64,000 nt of DNA from Theocolax elegans (lineage: Eukaryota; Arthropoda; Insecta; Hymenoptera; Cerocephalidae), in the NCBI GenBank assembly GCA_026168455.1, contig CM047427.1, positions 40,461,346 to 40,525,345 on the forward strand. Direction: 5' to 3'. The translations under genes and the position numbers were made by a program. This document shows, piece after piece, positions 35,043 through 44,367 of this stretch (positions are counted from its first letter, which is position 1; every line of letters starts with the position of its first letter). Under the pieces are notes generated by a model. That model was not told where the DNA came from and ran no database searches. It saw nothing but the letters and a program-made list of their open reading frames with translations.

Positions 35043-37037
35043 TCAATTTTCTTTAATTTGTTCGTTGCAGTTACTATTTCTATTTCTATTTTTACCGACC
35101 TTATTTTCACTATTTTCACTATTGTACTCGTTTGTCTTAGTTTCATTTTTATTTTTATTTTTATTTTTATTTTTATTTCCTTGTAAGCAATCAGCGAGGA
35201 CGGTGTCAGGCTTATCTGTGGTAGAACATTCATTCTTACTTTTAGGTTTTACTTTACTTTTGTTATTATGTTTAGTTTTATTTTTATTTTTATTTATGGT
35301 TTTAATAATTTTGTTAGTATCTCCTTCTTTATCCTTATCCTTATTCTCACTGTCTAGAATAACAGCCGAGTCACCGTCCTTACTAGACATTGCACAATTC
35401 AGATACTGCTCATTACTTTCCAAATTTTTAATGTTTCTAATATTAGTTTCAGCTAGATTTTCCAGCTCTGTCAGATTAGTGAAAATAAGGGCAGCTGCTC
35501 CATCACGTGCCTTAACATAAAAATTGCCAAATTTATGCCAAACATATTTAAAACCTAGTTTCTTAGCCGAAAGTTTTAGTTCTTTAAACCTATTATACTT
35601 GTTCTTATCCAAATATTCATTAATATAGATAGAGGAACGGGGCAGATCAATTACCCACGGAAACAGTGAGCTGTCAAGATCAGAGGTGCAAAATGCTGTA
35701 CGCCTACTTTTCGCTCTGAAAATTTCTCCATAGAAGTTGCCATCGGAAAGCTCCACCGACATAGCAGAAACACCCCTCGGACCGTCTCCGACTTGACCAC
35801 GTGAAAGTGTACAAATAGATACAATATTTTCAGATTGCATGGAGGGTACAAGCGTGCCCAGAACTGCATTAACAAAATTTTCAGAAGTTATTGGGGGAGA
35901 AAATTTTCCAGTGCAGCCCGAAATTACTAACTTCTTTGTTCTAGGCACTCCAGCACGCCTCTCACAAGTAAAATTACACAGAGTCGTAGAACATAATTCT
36001 TTGCGTGGTTCAATAAATTGCGAATTAAATTGAGCATGTGGTTGTGTTTGTGTTTCAAGTATAGTAAGGTCGGAGACGGTATTCGCCACCGTAGCAACTC
36101 CAGTATTCAATGTTTCAATATTATTATTAATTACTTCGAGATCATCATCCAGTCTATTAAAAAGAATTGAGCATTTACTGCTAATTTCAGTCAAAACATT
36201 GTCTTGAAATATTTTTTGTGAATCTAATAGTTGTTTTTGAAATTGAGAGAAAGATACTTTAATTTGTCTGTTTTCTGCTAATAAGTCAGATAACGCAGAG
36301 CGATATTCAGCCAGAAGTAAATCCTGACAATGAATTTTTTCCATGACTTCATTCACGGTCTTTGTTAAATTTTTTAAATTATTATCAAAGCCTGGTAAAA
36401 CTTTTAAGGCATCGATTACTGAGTCAAGTTCAGATGAGCTCGAAGTGTCAGTCTGTGTTGCGACGGCAGCGCCACCTTTAATCATAAAAGAATTACCTAT
36501 AGGATCGTCAAGATTTAAGTTTTTTATGGTTTCTACCGCAGCCGATGTACTGGGCACCTGCGGCGCTGCAACCGTATCATACACGAAGTCCCCCGCCTGT
36601 ACCTCCGCAACCGGTAATACTCTTTCTACATTATTCGAATTTGCACGATTTCCCGGCGTAGAAGATAGTAGTGGCGAGGGTGGGGAGTTGACGCACAGAG
36701 ACGCATCCCGGTTTCTTCTGTCCTTGCAGAAGTGGCACGTTTGCAAATTTTTTAAATTTGAATTTTTATTTCTAGTTTTGCTTTCAATATTATTACTACT
36801 AACTTTTTCGTTTAAATTTAAACTTAAAGTAGGTTTAAGTTTTTTCCCACAGTTTAATATCTTATTTTCACAAATTAAGTGAAAAAATCGGTTGCAGTCT
36901 GCGCAAGAAAGCAGCCCTGTCCTAGTGCGCGAGACTTCCTTACAAATAAAACAAGTAGGATTCGTTATGCTAGAATTTAAATTTGAATTTGCCGCCAACA
37001 AGCTGGCATTATGAATTTTTGAAGCTTTAGGAGCCAT
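35043..37037 (-). CDS. LINE copy C ORF1 protein (intact, PHD-like finger + coiled coil)
   Basis: The frame is open for 730 codons from 37235. The first 66 codons lie in sequence homologous to the leader of copy A, so I take MAPKASK at 37037 as the start, giving 664 residues. A PHD-like cysteine/histidine pattern (CFICKEVSRTR, CADCNRFFHLIC, then CHFC) occupies roughly residues 25-105. A coiled coil is near 230-320, and the C-terminal RNA-binding-like block (LVISG, YLDKNKYNRFKELKLSAKKL, YVWHKFGNFYVKARDG) is at about 390-530. The last 100 residues are Lys/Asn-rich and encoded by A-rich microsatellite-like DNA. In copies A and B that Lys/Asn tract lies between coiled coil and C-terminal block instead. 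It presumably binds LINE RNA. Confidence 0.85.
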   Translation of the reverse strand: MAPKASKIHNASLLAANSNLNSSITNPTCFICKEVSRTRTGLLSCADCNRFFHLICENKILNCGKKLKPTLSLNLNEKVSSNNIESKTRNKNSNLKNLQTCHFCKDRRNRDASLCVNSPPSPLLSSTPGNRANSNNVERVLPVAEVQAGDFVYDTVAAPQVPSTSAAVETIKNLNLDDPIGNSFMIKGGAAVATQTDTSSSSELDSVIDALKVLPGFDNNLKNLTKTVNEVMEKIHCQDLLLAEYRSALSDLLAENRQIKVSFSQFQKQLLDSQKIFQDNVLTEISSKCSILFNRLDDDLEVINNNIETLNTGVATVANTVSDLTILETQTQPHAQFNSQFIEPRKELCSTTLCNFTCERRAGVPRTKKLVISGCTGKFSPPITSENFVNAVLGTLVPSMQSENIVSICTLSRGQVGDGPRGVSAMSVELSDGNFYGEIFRAKSRRTAFCTSDLDSSLFPWVIDLPRSSIYINEYLDKNKYNRFKELKLSAKKLGFKYVWHKFGNFYVKARDGAAALIFTNLTELENLAETNIRNIKNLESNEQYLNCAMSSKDGDSAVILDSENKDKDKEGDTNKIIKTINKNKNKTKHNNKSKVKPKSKNECSTTDKPDTVLADCLQGNKNKNKNKNKNETKTNEYNSENSENKVGKNRNRNSNCNEQIKEN

Positions 37038-37332
37038 CTGGCGGCCTCTTGCAAAAATTTCTGCGCGGACACGGTTTGCGCAGAGCGCTCGAAAGCAAGA
37101 AATTGAGAAATGGAAAATAGCGAGACTAACCTCAAATTTCTTGGAACTGCAGCAAATGAAGAAAATATTACCGCAAGCATCACGAGAAGCAAAGATTTTC
37201 TGCCCACCGCGAAGCTTGCAAAGAGGCGCATGCAAGGGCCTGTAACAAAAACGCCCGAAGGCAGAAAGGCAGCAGTATCAAGCATGTAAATGCGGAGTCT
37301 TCCAAAAGTGTATGAAGGCTACTTACTGCGCA

Positions 37333-37417
37333 AGAGAGAGAGAGAGAAAGAGAGAGACAGAAATAGAGAGAGAGAGAGAGTGAGAGAAAGAATGAGAGGT
37401 AGAGAGAGAGAGAGAGA
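37333..37417. repeat. (GA)n microsatellite between LINE copies C and D
   Basis: GA-rich tract with GACAGAAATA and GAATGAGAGGTA interruptions. It separates the leader of copy C from the (GATT)n tail of a different LINE family. Confidence 0.95.
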
Positions 37418-38137
37418 TTGATTGATTGATAACTAAGATTTATTTTGCCCAATTCAAACGTTCGAAGGGCACTAAGCAAATTGTTAAGACTATTAACATA
37501 CATCATATAAAAACAAACGTAGAAATTAAACGCTACTATAAATAATACGCATATAAACATTTTCATCTCTTAACGCTAGTACTACAATAATTAAAAGCTG
37601 AACTCAAGTTCACAATAATATTAATCCATATAGTATTAATCCATCCAGTCTTTATGCATCCATCAGTAGCTATTGGCAATAATAGAGTAAGGTGATCAGT
37701 TCGATATTATCATATATGTAATTACCAAATATTTACAAATCAATATAGTACAATAAATAGATCAAATCAGGAATAAAAGGTCAATCATGCCACGATGCGA
37801 TGCTCATAAAATACATAAAAAAGTATAAAAAATAAAAAATATATAATAAAGGAGGACTATCATTGCACATTTGCTTCCTCAATTAAGCACTTAAACCAAT
37901 CTTTCTTAAAAATAGCCAAACTATTACTATCCCTAACTGAGGCAGGCATTTTCTCCCATAATATCATACTCTGAATAGAAAAGGACATTCTATATGATTT
38001 TCTCGTAGCAACAGGGATGTTGAATATAGAAGCTGTGCGTTTAGACCTACGGTGCTCGTCAGTATTAAACTTAAGTAAGTCAAATAAATATTGTGGCTGT
38101 TGCAAAGTAATAAGTTTATAAACGGATATTCCCAAAA
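37418..38137 (-). mobile_element. 3' end of a second LINE family (copy D) in the same (GA)n tract
   Basis: The minus strand encodes the C-terminal tail of an RT protein (about 38120-37860): YLFDLLKFNTDEHRRSKR, then MILWEKMPASVRDSNSLAIF, the usual LW-x-xLP-x-x-R-x-x-x-S-x-x-x-F pattern of LINE C-termini. A 3' UTR and a (TCAA)n tail follow (plus strand GATTGATTGATTGAT at 37417-37431). The 5' end is cut off at about 38137 directly against (GA)n. UTR and tail differ from copies A-C, so this is another family that nevertheless sits in the same microsatellite and orientation. Confidence 0.75.
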
Positions 38138-38138
38138 A

Positions 38139-38169
<31 letters not shown>

Positions 38170-38328
38170 TAGAGAGAGAGAGAAAGAGAGAGACATAAAT
38201 AGAGAGAGAGAGAAAGAGAGAGACATAAATAGAGAGAGAGAGAAAGAGAGAGAGAGTGAAAGAAAGAATCAGAGGTAGAGAGAGAGAGAGAGAGAAAGAG
38301 ATAGAGAGAATGAGAGGTAGAGATATAT
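38138..38328. repeat. (GA)n microsatellite with 32-bp higher-order repeat
   Basis: The word AGAGACATAAATAGAGAGAG recurs about every 32 bp three times within (GA)n sequence, showing secondary amplification. Long Ser/Leu-repeat open frames on the minus strand are artefacts of this tract. Confidence 0.95.
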
Positions 38329-38690
38329 TTTTTTTCATTTTCATTATTTCTTTCGCTCAATATTAATAATGTAACGGTGAACGGACCGCGATAAACAAAA
38401 AAAATACCGATCTAGCAAATATACTACAAAAGACATATAACGCGCAGGCGCGAGCGAGCTGGAGGACGAGTGAGTAGGACTCACTAGTATCGTTTCATCC
38501 ACAATGCTAAGCGGATAGATAATACCGACGCGACAATACCGTCAGCCGAGGAAAACGAAGGGAAAATCCAAGCGATATATATATATATATATATAAACCT
38601 CATAAAATCACTAATTTTCATGTACTTTAGGGCATAACTTACACCAGCGGTCTTGGACAATAATCTAACCACCGCCATTCGAAAGCTCTC
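38329..38690. other. Non-coding, nothing recognised
   Basis: Contains a (TA)n run at about 38575-38595. No gene or element boundary was found. Confidence 0.4.
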
Positions 38691-39095
38691 AAAAAATGTG
38701 ATCTTTTGAGCGGTGTTAGATCAAAATCGATCGTGGCGTGGTCGCCTTTTTTTGCTATTCAATATTTACGGTCGGTCTCTTCGAGATTTTAAAATTAAGA
38801 ATTGTAACCCAGGTAGATAAGTTCTAAAGATTATTTTGAACAAAAAAAGTTGTTTGTAATGTTATTTCAAAAAAATTAATAGATTTTGACATAAATGGCT
38901 TTGAAAATAGAAATTTTTCTAAAAAATTGAAAAATTTCCATTTTTCATGGTGGAATAACTCTTAAGCAAATTATTTTTAACACCTAAAATTTTTTTTCTA
39001 TCTTCTTGAAGATATTTCCAGCCTGTTCTCAATTTTTGGAGCGATTTAAAATTTTCATCGTACCACTTCACGTGAAATAGCCCATATATTAAAAT
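38690..39095 (-). repeat. MITE-like repeat, family GGCTATTTCACGT, copy 1
   Basis: Read on the minus strand from 39095, the sequence begins TATGGGCTATTTCACGTGAA and continues with words shared with the copy at 55889-56174: GAACAGGCTGGA, TATCTTC, AGAAAAAAATTTTAGGT, CCAT(G/A)AAAAATGGAAATTTT, and later GGCGACCAC. No matching second end is seen on the left, so it is truncated there and the left limit is approximate. Confidence 0.7.
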
Positions 39096-39590
39096 TTGTA
39101 TAATAAGTATTGTAGAAATATTTTATATACGCGTATACGTTCATTTCTTTTTCAGTATTCAATTGTTTTGAGACGACTTTTTAATTTAAGGCTATTCTAA
39201 TTACTCCATTCGTCCAATAGGTGGCGTGTATAAAATTTTCTATTTTTTCAGTTCTTCTCGCAAATGCTGAAAAATGTGTCAATTATATATAAGAAACAAC
39301 AAGATATTTAGTTATTATGCGAAAATATATCTTCCGTTCAGCGTATTGCAATGATAGCGGTTGAAATAATATTTAAGTTTGTGACTAATAAGTGTAATGA
39401 ATAAATATATACGAGTGAATAAAAATTGCGATCAACTGCGTAAGAATAGTATATCAAAAGGCGCGATAGCGCCTGACGCAAGTATAGCGCGAGAGCCATT
39501 ATAGACAGCTAATTTAACCCCTCAGATTTTTGATGTCTTTTTTTTTACTATTACATTATATTCAATATGTAATAAATCAAACCTCGTATT
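39096..39590. other. Intergenic AT-rich DNA, nothing recognised
   Basis: No gene, repeat family or structural motif could be supported. Confidence 0.4.
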
Positions 39591-39835
39591 CTCTATTTAT
39601 TTATCTTCATTTTACATCCAATTCTATGTAAATTCATTGACGGATATTGAAGAAAAATCATGACAAAGAAATTGCTTGTTGATTTCCTTTACGAAATTTT
39701 TTCCTCTTCCCTTTTTTTCGTCTCCCTCATATATATATGTCTATTTGCTTTCCAGCCCATGAGAGAGTGCGGACAGAGGTAAAAACCGTCAGTCAGACTC
39801 TGAAAAATTCCTTGAGAGGGAGCTGCTGCTACTCT
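39591..39835. repeat. Dispersed repeat, copy 1 (partner at 57731-58005)
   Basis: Shares a series of words in the same order with 57731-58005: CTATTTATTTATCTTC, ATCCAATT, AATTCATT, AAAGAAATTG, GTTGATTTCC, TTTCCAG, ATGAGAGA or GTGAGAGA, GCGGACAGA, GTAAAAAC and GAGAGGGAGCT. The element type is unknown and no coding region is seen. Confidence 0.7.
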
Positions 39836-39867
39836 TTTTCAATACTGTTGTCACGTATATATATGGG

Positions 39868-40335
39868 GTATTCCACGTGAAGTGGTCCGATCAAAATTTT
39901 AAAATGCACCAAATTTTGGGTACACTTTGCAAATGTTTTTCAGAATACAGAAAAAAATTTTTAGGTACTGGAATCTATTTGCTCAAAAGTTATTCTAACC
40001 TCAAAAAGTGAATTTTTCCATATTTTTTTCAACACCAGCTGGGTTTACCGCTATATAACTCAAAATCTATCAACTTTTACTATAGAACATTATATGTAAC
40101 ATTCGTTGCTAATTATATCTAGAATTTATTCTTCTGGGTTAGAATTTCTAATCTCAAGGTCAATGTTACATAAACTACATGTCAATATTCAACTTGAAAA
40201 AAGTGCAAGTGCGCCACCTTTGATTTTTTCATCCAAAAGTCTGAAAGAAAGCTTGGAGCAATACCTTTCAAATGGTCTGTAGCATTTTTATGGTCTCCAA
40301 TTCTGTAAAAAGTTATGACAATTTAAAGAAATTTA
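39868..40335 (+). repeat. MITE-like repeat, related family (copy 2)
   Basis: Starts GGGGTATTCCACGTGAAGTG and is closely similar to the element at 63906-64000 (GTGGTCCGAT, AAAATTTTAAAATGCACCAA, GGGTACAC, TGCAAATGTTTTTCAGAATA). Its first 150 bp also follow the layout of the GGCTATTTCACGT family (AGAAAAAAATTTTTAGGTA, AGTTATT). The right boundary is uncertain. Confidence 0.65.
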
Positions 40336-40377
40336 AAGAAACATGGTAATTCCCATTTAAATTTTTTTAAATATTTC

Positions 40378-40880
40378 GTGTTTCTCGTGAAGCAGCATTT
40401 AGAATCTTTTTTCGAATGTTTTAAAACTTTAACACTAAAAGAAGCATTTATTCAAATAATTGAACAAGATAATGCACCTATGGAATGGAAGTTGGAAAAA
40501 TATGATACAATATTAAATTTAAGTGTAAGTATTTTTAAACTAAAGACTTTAAAACTGAAAAAAAATTATTCATTTACTTCTCTTTTAGGATTTATCAGAT
40601 TTTGAAAGCTCAGATGATGATATTAGCCAGATGAGCACTCCGAAAAAGAAACAAACAAAACAAGCGGTGATGAAGAAACCTTCATATACTAAAATTAAAA
40701 AAGCAACTGTTAATAAATTACAAACTAACAAAAAGTCACAAGGTAAAAATGATGGCTCTACTGAACAGTATAGTCAAGGAAATTCTCAAACAAATATGAA
40801 TGTTAAAAAAACACAGAAAACTAACAAGAAAAAGAAAAAAAAACTTCAAGATACAATGAGACAAACAAAACTAAACTTTA
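40378..40880 (+). pseudogene. Lysine-rich host-type gene, 5' part with one intron, interrupted
   Basis: An exon ending at about 40523 joins in phase through a GT-AG intron (GTAAGT at 40524, TTTTAG ending at about 40591) to a second exon. The joined peptide reads ...DTILNLS-DLSDFESSDDDISQM..., then becomes strongly basic (PKKKQTKQAVMKKP, KTNKKKKKK). The frame runs up to RQTKLNF at 40880, where an insertion begins; after the insertion the same frame resumes (LNFTLEKNAN at 41792). An acidic patch followed by Lys-rich sequence suggests a nuclear protein. I do not recognise the family. The upstream exon limit is not clear. Confidence 0.55.
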
Positions 40881-41784
40881 TAAATTAATATTGAATTTTG
40901 TCGGTCTTGCTGAGCTAACGTCTAACGACTCTAAGAACTCCAAGTTGCTCGCTCGAAAAAGCACGACAATTCGCCGCGTATCAATCCCGAGGACAACATT
41001 ATGAAGGCCACAAGCCGCCAGACATAAACCAAAAGAAGCAAATAAAATACTAAGTAATAAAATTGGTTTCGTCTTGGGACCGTCTGCCAGAACTCATCAG
41101 TGGGGCGCAGACGGTCCCTGCCCCAGACACACAAGACAATATTATTGAATCAAAATAATGATAAACTTAAAATTTTGGTATCGTAAGAACGATTGAACAA
41201 TAGCTCAGCAAGACCGACAAAATTCAATATTAATTTAAAAACTTTTGCCTGGGCGAGAAAAATTATATTTTTAATAATAACAGGACTTTGGTTTAAAATT
41301 ATGTCCATAGTACATACTCTGATGTTAGGGGGCACTTTTCCATCCACAATCAGATTTTCCACCTTATGTGTACTTATATAGGCTCCGTTCAATCGTTCTT
41401 ACGATACCAAAATTTTAAGTTTATCATTATTTTGATTCAATAATATTGTCTTGTGTGTCTGGGGCAGGGACCGTCTGCGCCCCACTGATGAGTTCTGGCA
41501 GACGGTCCCAAGACGAAACACATAGACTTAAAATTTTTTTCTTTCTTATTAAAATATTTTCAATTTTATTACTTAGTATTTTATTTGCTTCTTCTTTTGG
41601 TTTATGTCTGGCGGCTTGTGGCCTTCATAATGTTGTCCTCGGGATTGATACGCGGCGAATTGTCGTGCTTTTTCGAGCGAGTAACTTGGAGTTCTTAGAG
41701 TCGTTAGACGTTAGCTCAGCAAGACCGACAAAATTCAATATTAATTTAAAAACTTTTGCCTGGGCGAGAAAAATTATATTTTTA
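40881..41784. mobile_element. 904-bp palindromic insertion with 14-bp target duplication
   Basis: The word AAAACTAAACTTTA occurs at 40867-40880 and again at 41785-41798, bracketing the insertion exactly. Inside, the left part (40884 to about 41195) and right part (about 41385-41745) are inverted copies, with words such as GACCGTCTGC...GCAGACGGTC and GTCGGTCTTGCTGAGCTA. A third copy of the terminal segment CTCAGCAAGACCGACAAAAT lies internally at 41202. A 14-bp duplication is typical of LINE-mediated retroposition rather than of DNA transposons. No RT or transposase is encoded. Confidence 0.8.
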
Positions 41785-42270
41785 AAAACTAAACTTTACA
41801 TTAGAGAAGAATGCAAATGAAAAAAATGTTACTGGTGATAATAGTGCAATAAGCGCTGCTATTCATGTGAATAAAAAAAGGGCAGAACAATTAAAGCAAG
41901 TCAACACATCCAAAGGAGAATCAAATAGTAAAATGGATAAAACAGATGAAATTAATAAAGTTAATTCAAAAGGTAAACCGCAAAAACAGCAATTAAGCTA
42001 ATTAATTTAAATAAGACTATTGACATGAAAAGGAAATCAATAACAAAAATAAATACCATTAAAAGACCACATAGTATAATTAACAAAAGAATCAAGCAAC
42101 CTATCACAACAAGTACACCACTTCATGTGCAAACTAATAAATTATTTCAACCAACTACAAATGATAATTTGGACATCAGTGAAATAAGTAGAAGAGAATC
42201 TGTAAATACCAATAATCATAATAGCAGTAGTAGTAGTAGTACCAGAAACCTAAGACATTCTCGTAATTAA
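41785..42270 (+). pseudogene. Lysine-rich host-type gene, 3' part after the insertion
   Basis: Continues the frame of the 40592-40880 exon (LNFTLEKNANEKNVTGDN..., VNKKRAEQLKQVN) to a stop at about 42001. A second frame overlaps (TAIKLINLNKTID, then MKRKSITKIN from 42025) and runs to a natural end at 42270 with a serine run and RNLRHSRN. A single-base shift near 41985 would link the two, so the gene appears broken twice. Composition is Lys, Asn and Ser-rich without a known domain. Confidence 0.5.
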
Positions 42271-42989
42271 AAAAATTGTAAAAATTTAAAATTGTTAATA
42301 TTATTTAATTATGGTTGCAAAACACCAATATATTAAGTATATGATGGAATGTGCATCCAATAATTAAACACATTATTTTTGTACAATATACAAAAATATT
42401 ATAATCAATAATTAAAATATATTTAGACATTATTGTTGCACAGTGCACAAAAATAATGTGTTTAATTGATCAATAATGATCAATAATTTATACATTTTTA
42501 TAATTATCAAGTATATATTTTTATACGATTGATTTTTGATATTTACAATTAAAATTTCTATATCCAATTAATTTAAATTAATTTTTATTTCATTCAGGAC
42601 AATTACGACTTAATAGGAATTTTATTAATAATTCATTTCGTTTGACCATGTAACTGTTGTATATAATAAAATAATAAAAAATTTTTTTTCAAAATGTTAA
42701 AATTATATTCTACCTTCATTGATGTTATGTTTTTATTTACATTTTTTTTATAATTTTATTCATAATAACATTGTAATATTTTTCATCCAAAATCATCCAA
42801 AATAATTGAATAAACAATTATTTATTAACTTCTAAGAAAGGAAATAAGGATATTTATTTACAAAATGTTTCTTATTAGAAATAATAAATTATATTTTTTA
42901 ATGTCTTTACACTTTCTTAACAAATATATTATACTAAAATTGTTCATCAACATTCTTCAATGAACTAATAATGCACAGTCTTTTGTTTT
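42271..42989. other. AT-rich non-coding DNA
   Basis: May include the 3' flank of the Lys-rich gene. Inverted short words (ACACATTATTTTTGT and ACAAAAATAATGTGT near 42369 and 42447) form a stem of about 15 bp. No gene recognised. Confidence 0.4.
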
Positions 42990-43440
42990 TAACTTGTTGG
43001 AAGCATTTCATCTCTGAAGGCAAGAGCAGAAACTACTTTTTGGTGTCCTTGATATTCTCTCTTCACAGTTCCTGTTGCTATATTCCATAATCTTGCAACA
43101 CCATCCAACGAAGCAGTAAAAATGTATTGCGAATCAGCACTGAAAGCTACATCCCAAACCCATCATTTAGCTTCGTGCTGTAGAACTTGTACCTTGGAAA
43201 AGTCTGTTGTTTTCCAAACTTTGGCAGTCTTATCTGCTGAAGTAGTAACAATAAGTGTACTATCAGGACTAAACTTACATCTAAGTGCATATATGCTCTA
43301 TGTGCATTTAACTTATGCCTAGGATTTAATTTTGTAGGTTCTTCACCGATACCACCGGTAAGTGTCCATATAAAACAATTACCTCTGTTGTTAACAGCAG
43401 CCATACAAGTCCCATCTGCATCAACTGCTATGTCTTGTTC
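42990..43440 (-). pseudogene. mlst8: mLST8 (TOR complex subunit LST8) C-terminal half, pseudogene
   Basis: The minus strand encodes the last WD40 repeats of LST8, a beta-propeller subunit of TORC1 and TORC2. Visible blocks, in order, are [96 protein letters not shown] and [10 protein letters not shown] with a natural stop at 42990. A 2-nt insertion near 43290 shifts the frame and a TGA (about 43165) replaces the arginine codon expected before WVWD, so it cannot be translated through. About 145 codons of roughly 320 are present, with no intron. At 43440 the sequence changes directly into gamma-tubulin complex homology on the same strand. Confidence 0.9.
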
Positions 43441-43823
43441 TTAATTACTTGAGATTGTTCATCAACAAGTGTTCCTCTTTTAACAGATTGTCAGAAAGTT
43501 AGTGTGTGAAGTTATAATGTCGTCGAGTGACAATGCTTGTCTCAGCTGCTTAGCAAAAATACATCCCAGGAACATTCAGTCACCTGTAAATAAAAATTAT
43601 TGTAGTTACAAATAACTGTTTCTTTTTTTTTTACATTAAATTATTTACCTACCTCGAATAAAAAGTGATACTGCATTTGATGTACTAAATGTACCATACT
43701 ACTAGTAATTAAATGAATGTGTTTCTGTATTGGTAAAATTTCAGGCATTTTCCTAAACATTTTTGCGGAAGTGATTTGTTGTTTCAATATTGCTTGATAC
43801 GTTTGATGACTAGGCTCCAGAAT
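43441..43823 (-). pseudogene. Gamma-tubulin complex component 3-like exons (fragment)
   Basis: Exon one (43823-43653) is open: ILEPSHQTYQAILKQ..., KMFRKMPEILPIQKHIH, SSMVHLVHQMQYHFLFE. It is bounded by AG at 43825-43824 and the donor GTAGGT at 43652. Exon two begins at 43583 after a CAG acceptor: VTECSWDVF, KQLRQALSLDDIITSHTNFL, KRGTLVDEQSQVI. The blocks HQMQYHFLFE-VTECSWDVF and SLDDIITSHTNFL are characteristic of GCP2/GCP3 proteins that form the microtubule-nucleating ring. Two frameshifts in exon two (after WDVF and after HTNFL) show decay. Homology ends at about 43441 and mLST8 homology begins. Choice of GCP3 over GCP2 is a judgement from EVxECSW wording. Confidence 0.75.
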
Positions 43824-43826
43824 CTA

Positions 43827-44367
43827 AATTGTTAAATAAATAATTTTATTAACAAATAAGTATATTATTTTTAACTTCTCTAAAATTTAATTTATTCAAA
43901 TAATTAATAAACATTTCCTAAATTATTTTTACTATTTTTATTCAAATCTTGATACTTACAAATGTAGTAAAAATAAAAAATTTAAATAATTATTATACTG
44001 TACCTGTGAAAACTGTAGTCCAAAACCAAGAATTTGACAAACTTTTAAATTATCAACATTAAACATAACCAATAATTGTCACTGACAGGTTCTGCTACGC
44101 GCACGATTCTCGGCAAATTAGATGATTGACGACCGTGTAAGATAAAAGATGACCGTTTAAGATAAAATAATGAAAAAATAACTAGATCACGCGTGTCTCC
44201 ACTCACTCGTTCGTTTTCCCCTATAGCTCTGTCTCAACTTTTTCGAGTAGACATATATATACTTATAGGAGACGAAAAGGATATCGAAAAATACATAGCC
44301 CAGTAAAAGAATTTGACATCTCAGATATTTACATGAAATTTTATTTATTTAAAGAGTATTACTAAGG
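43827..44367. other. Non-coding flank of the chimeric pseudogene
   Basis: A possible further minus-strand exon near 44060-43999 ends at a GTACAG donor, but its translation is not convincingly homologous to anything. The rest is AT-rich. Confidence 0.35.

Larger units (their letters stand above)
31816..37332 (-). mobile_element. CR1-like LINE, copy C (full-length layout)
   Basis: Order on the minus strand: leader (37332-37038), ORF1 (37037-35043), ORF2 (about 35038-32224), 3' UTR and (GATA)n tail at 31801-31820. It is a diverged relative of copies A and B: the proteins align along their length but with many substitutions. The 5' end abuts (GA)n, as in copy A. Confidence 0.9.

Noticed and set aside
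35065..35520. Phe/Leu-rich plus-strand frame, also near 25529-25876 and 31286-31612
   Set aside because: It is the antisense of the Lys/Asn tract of LINE ORF1; hydrophobic runs come from the T-rich strand.
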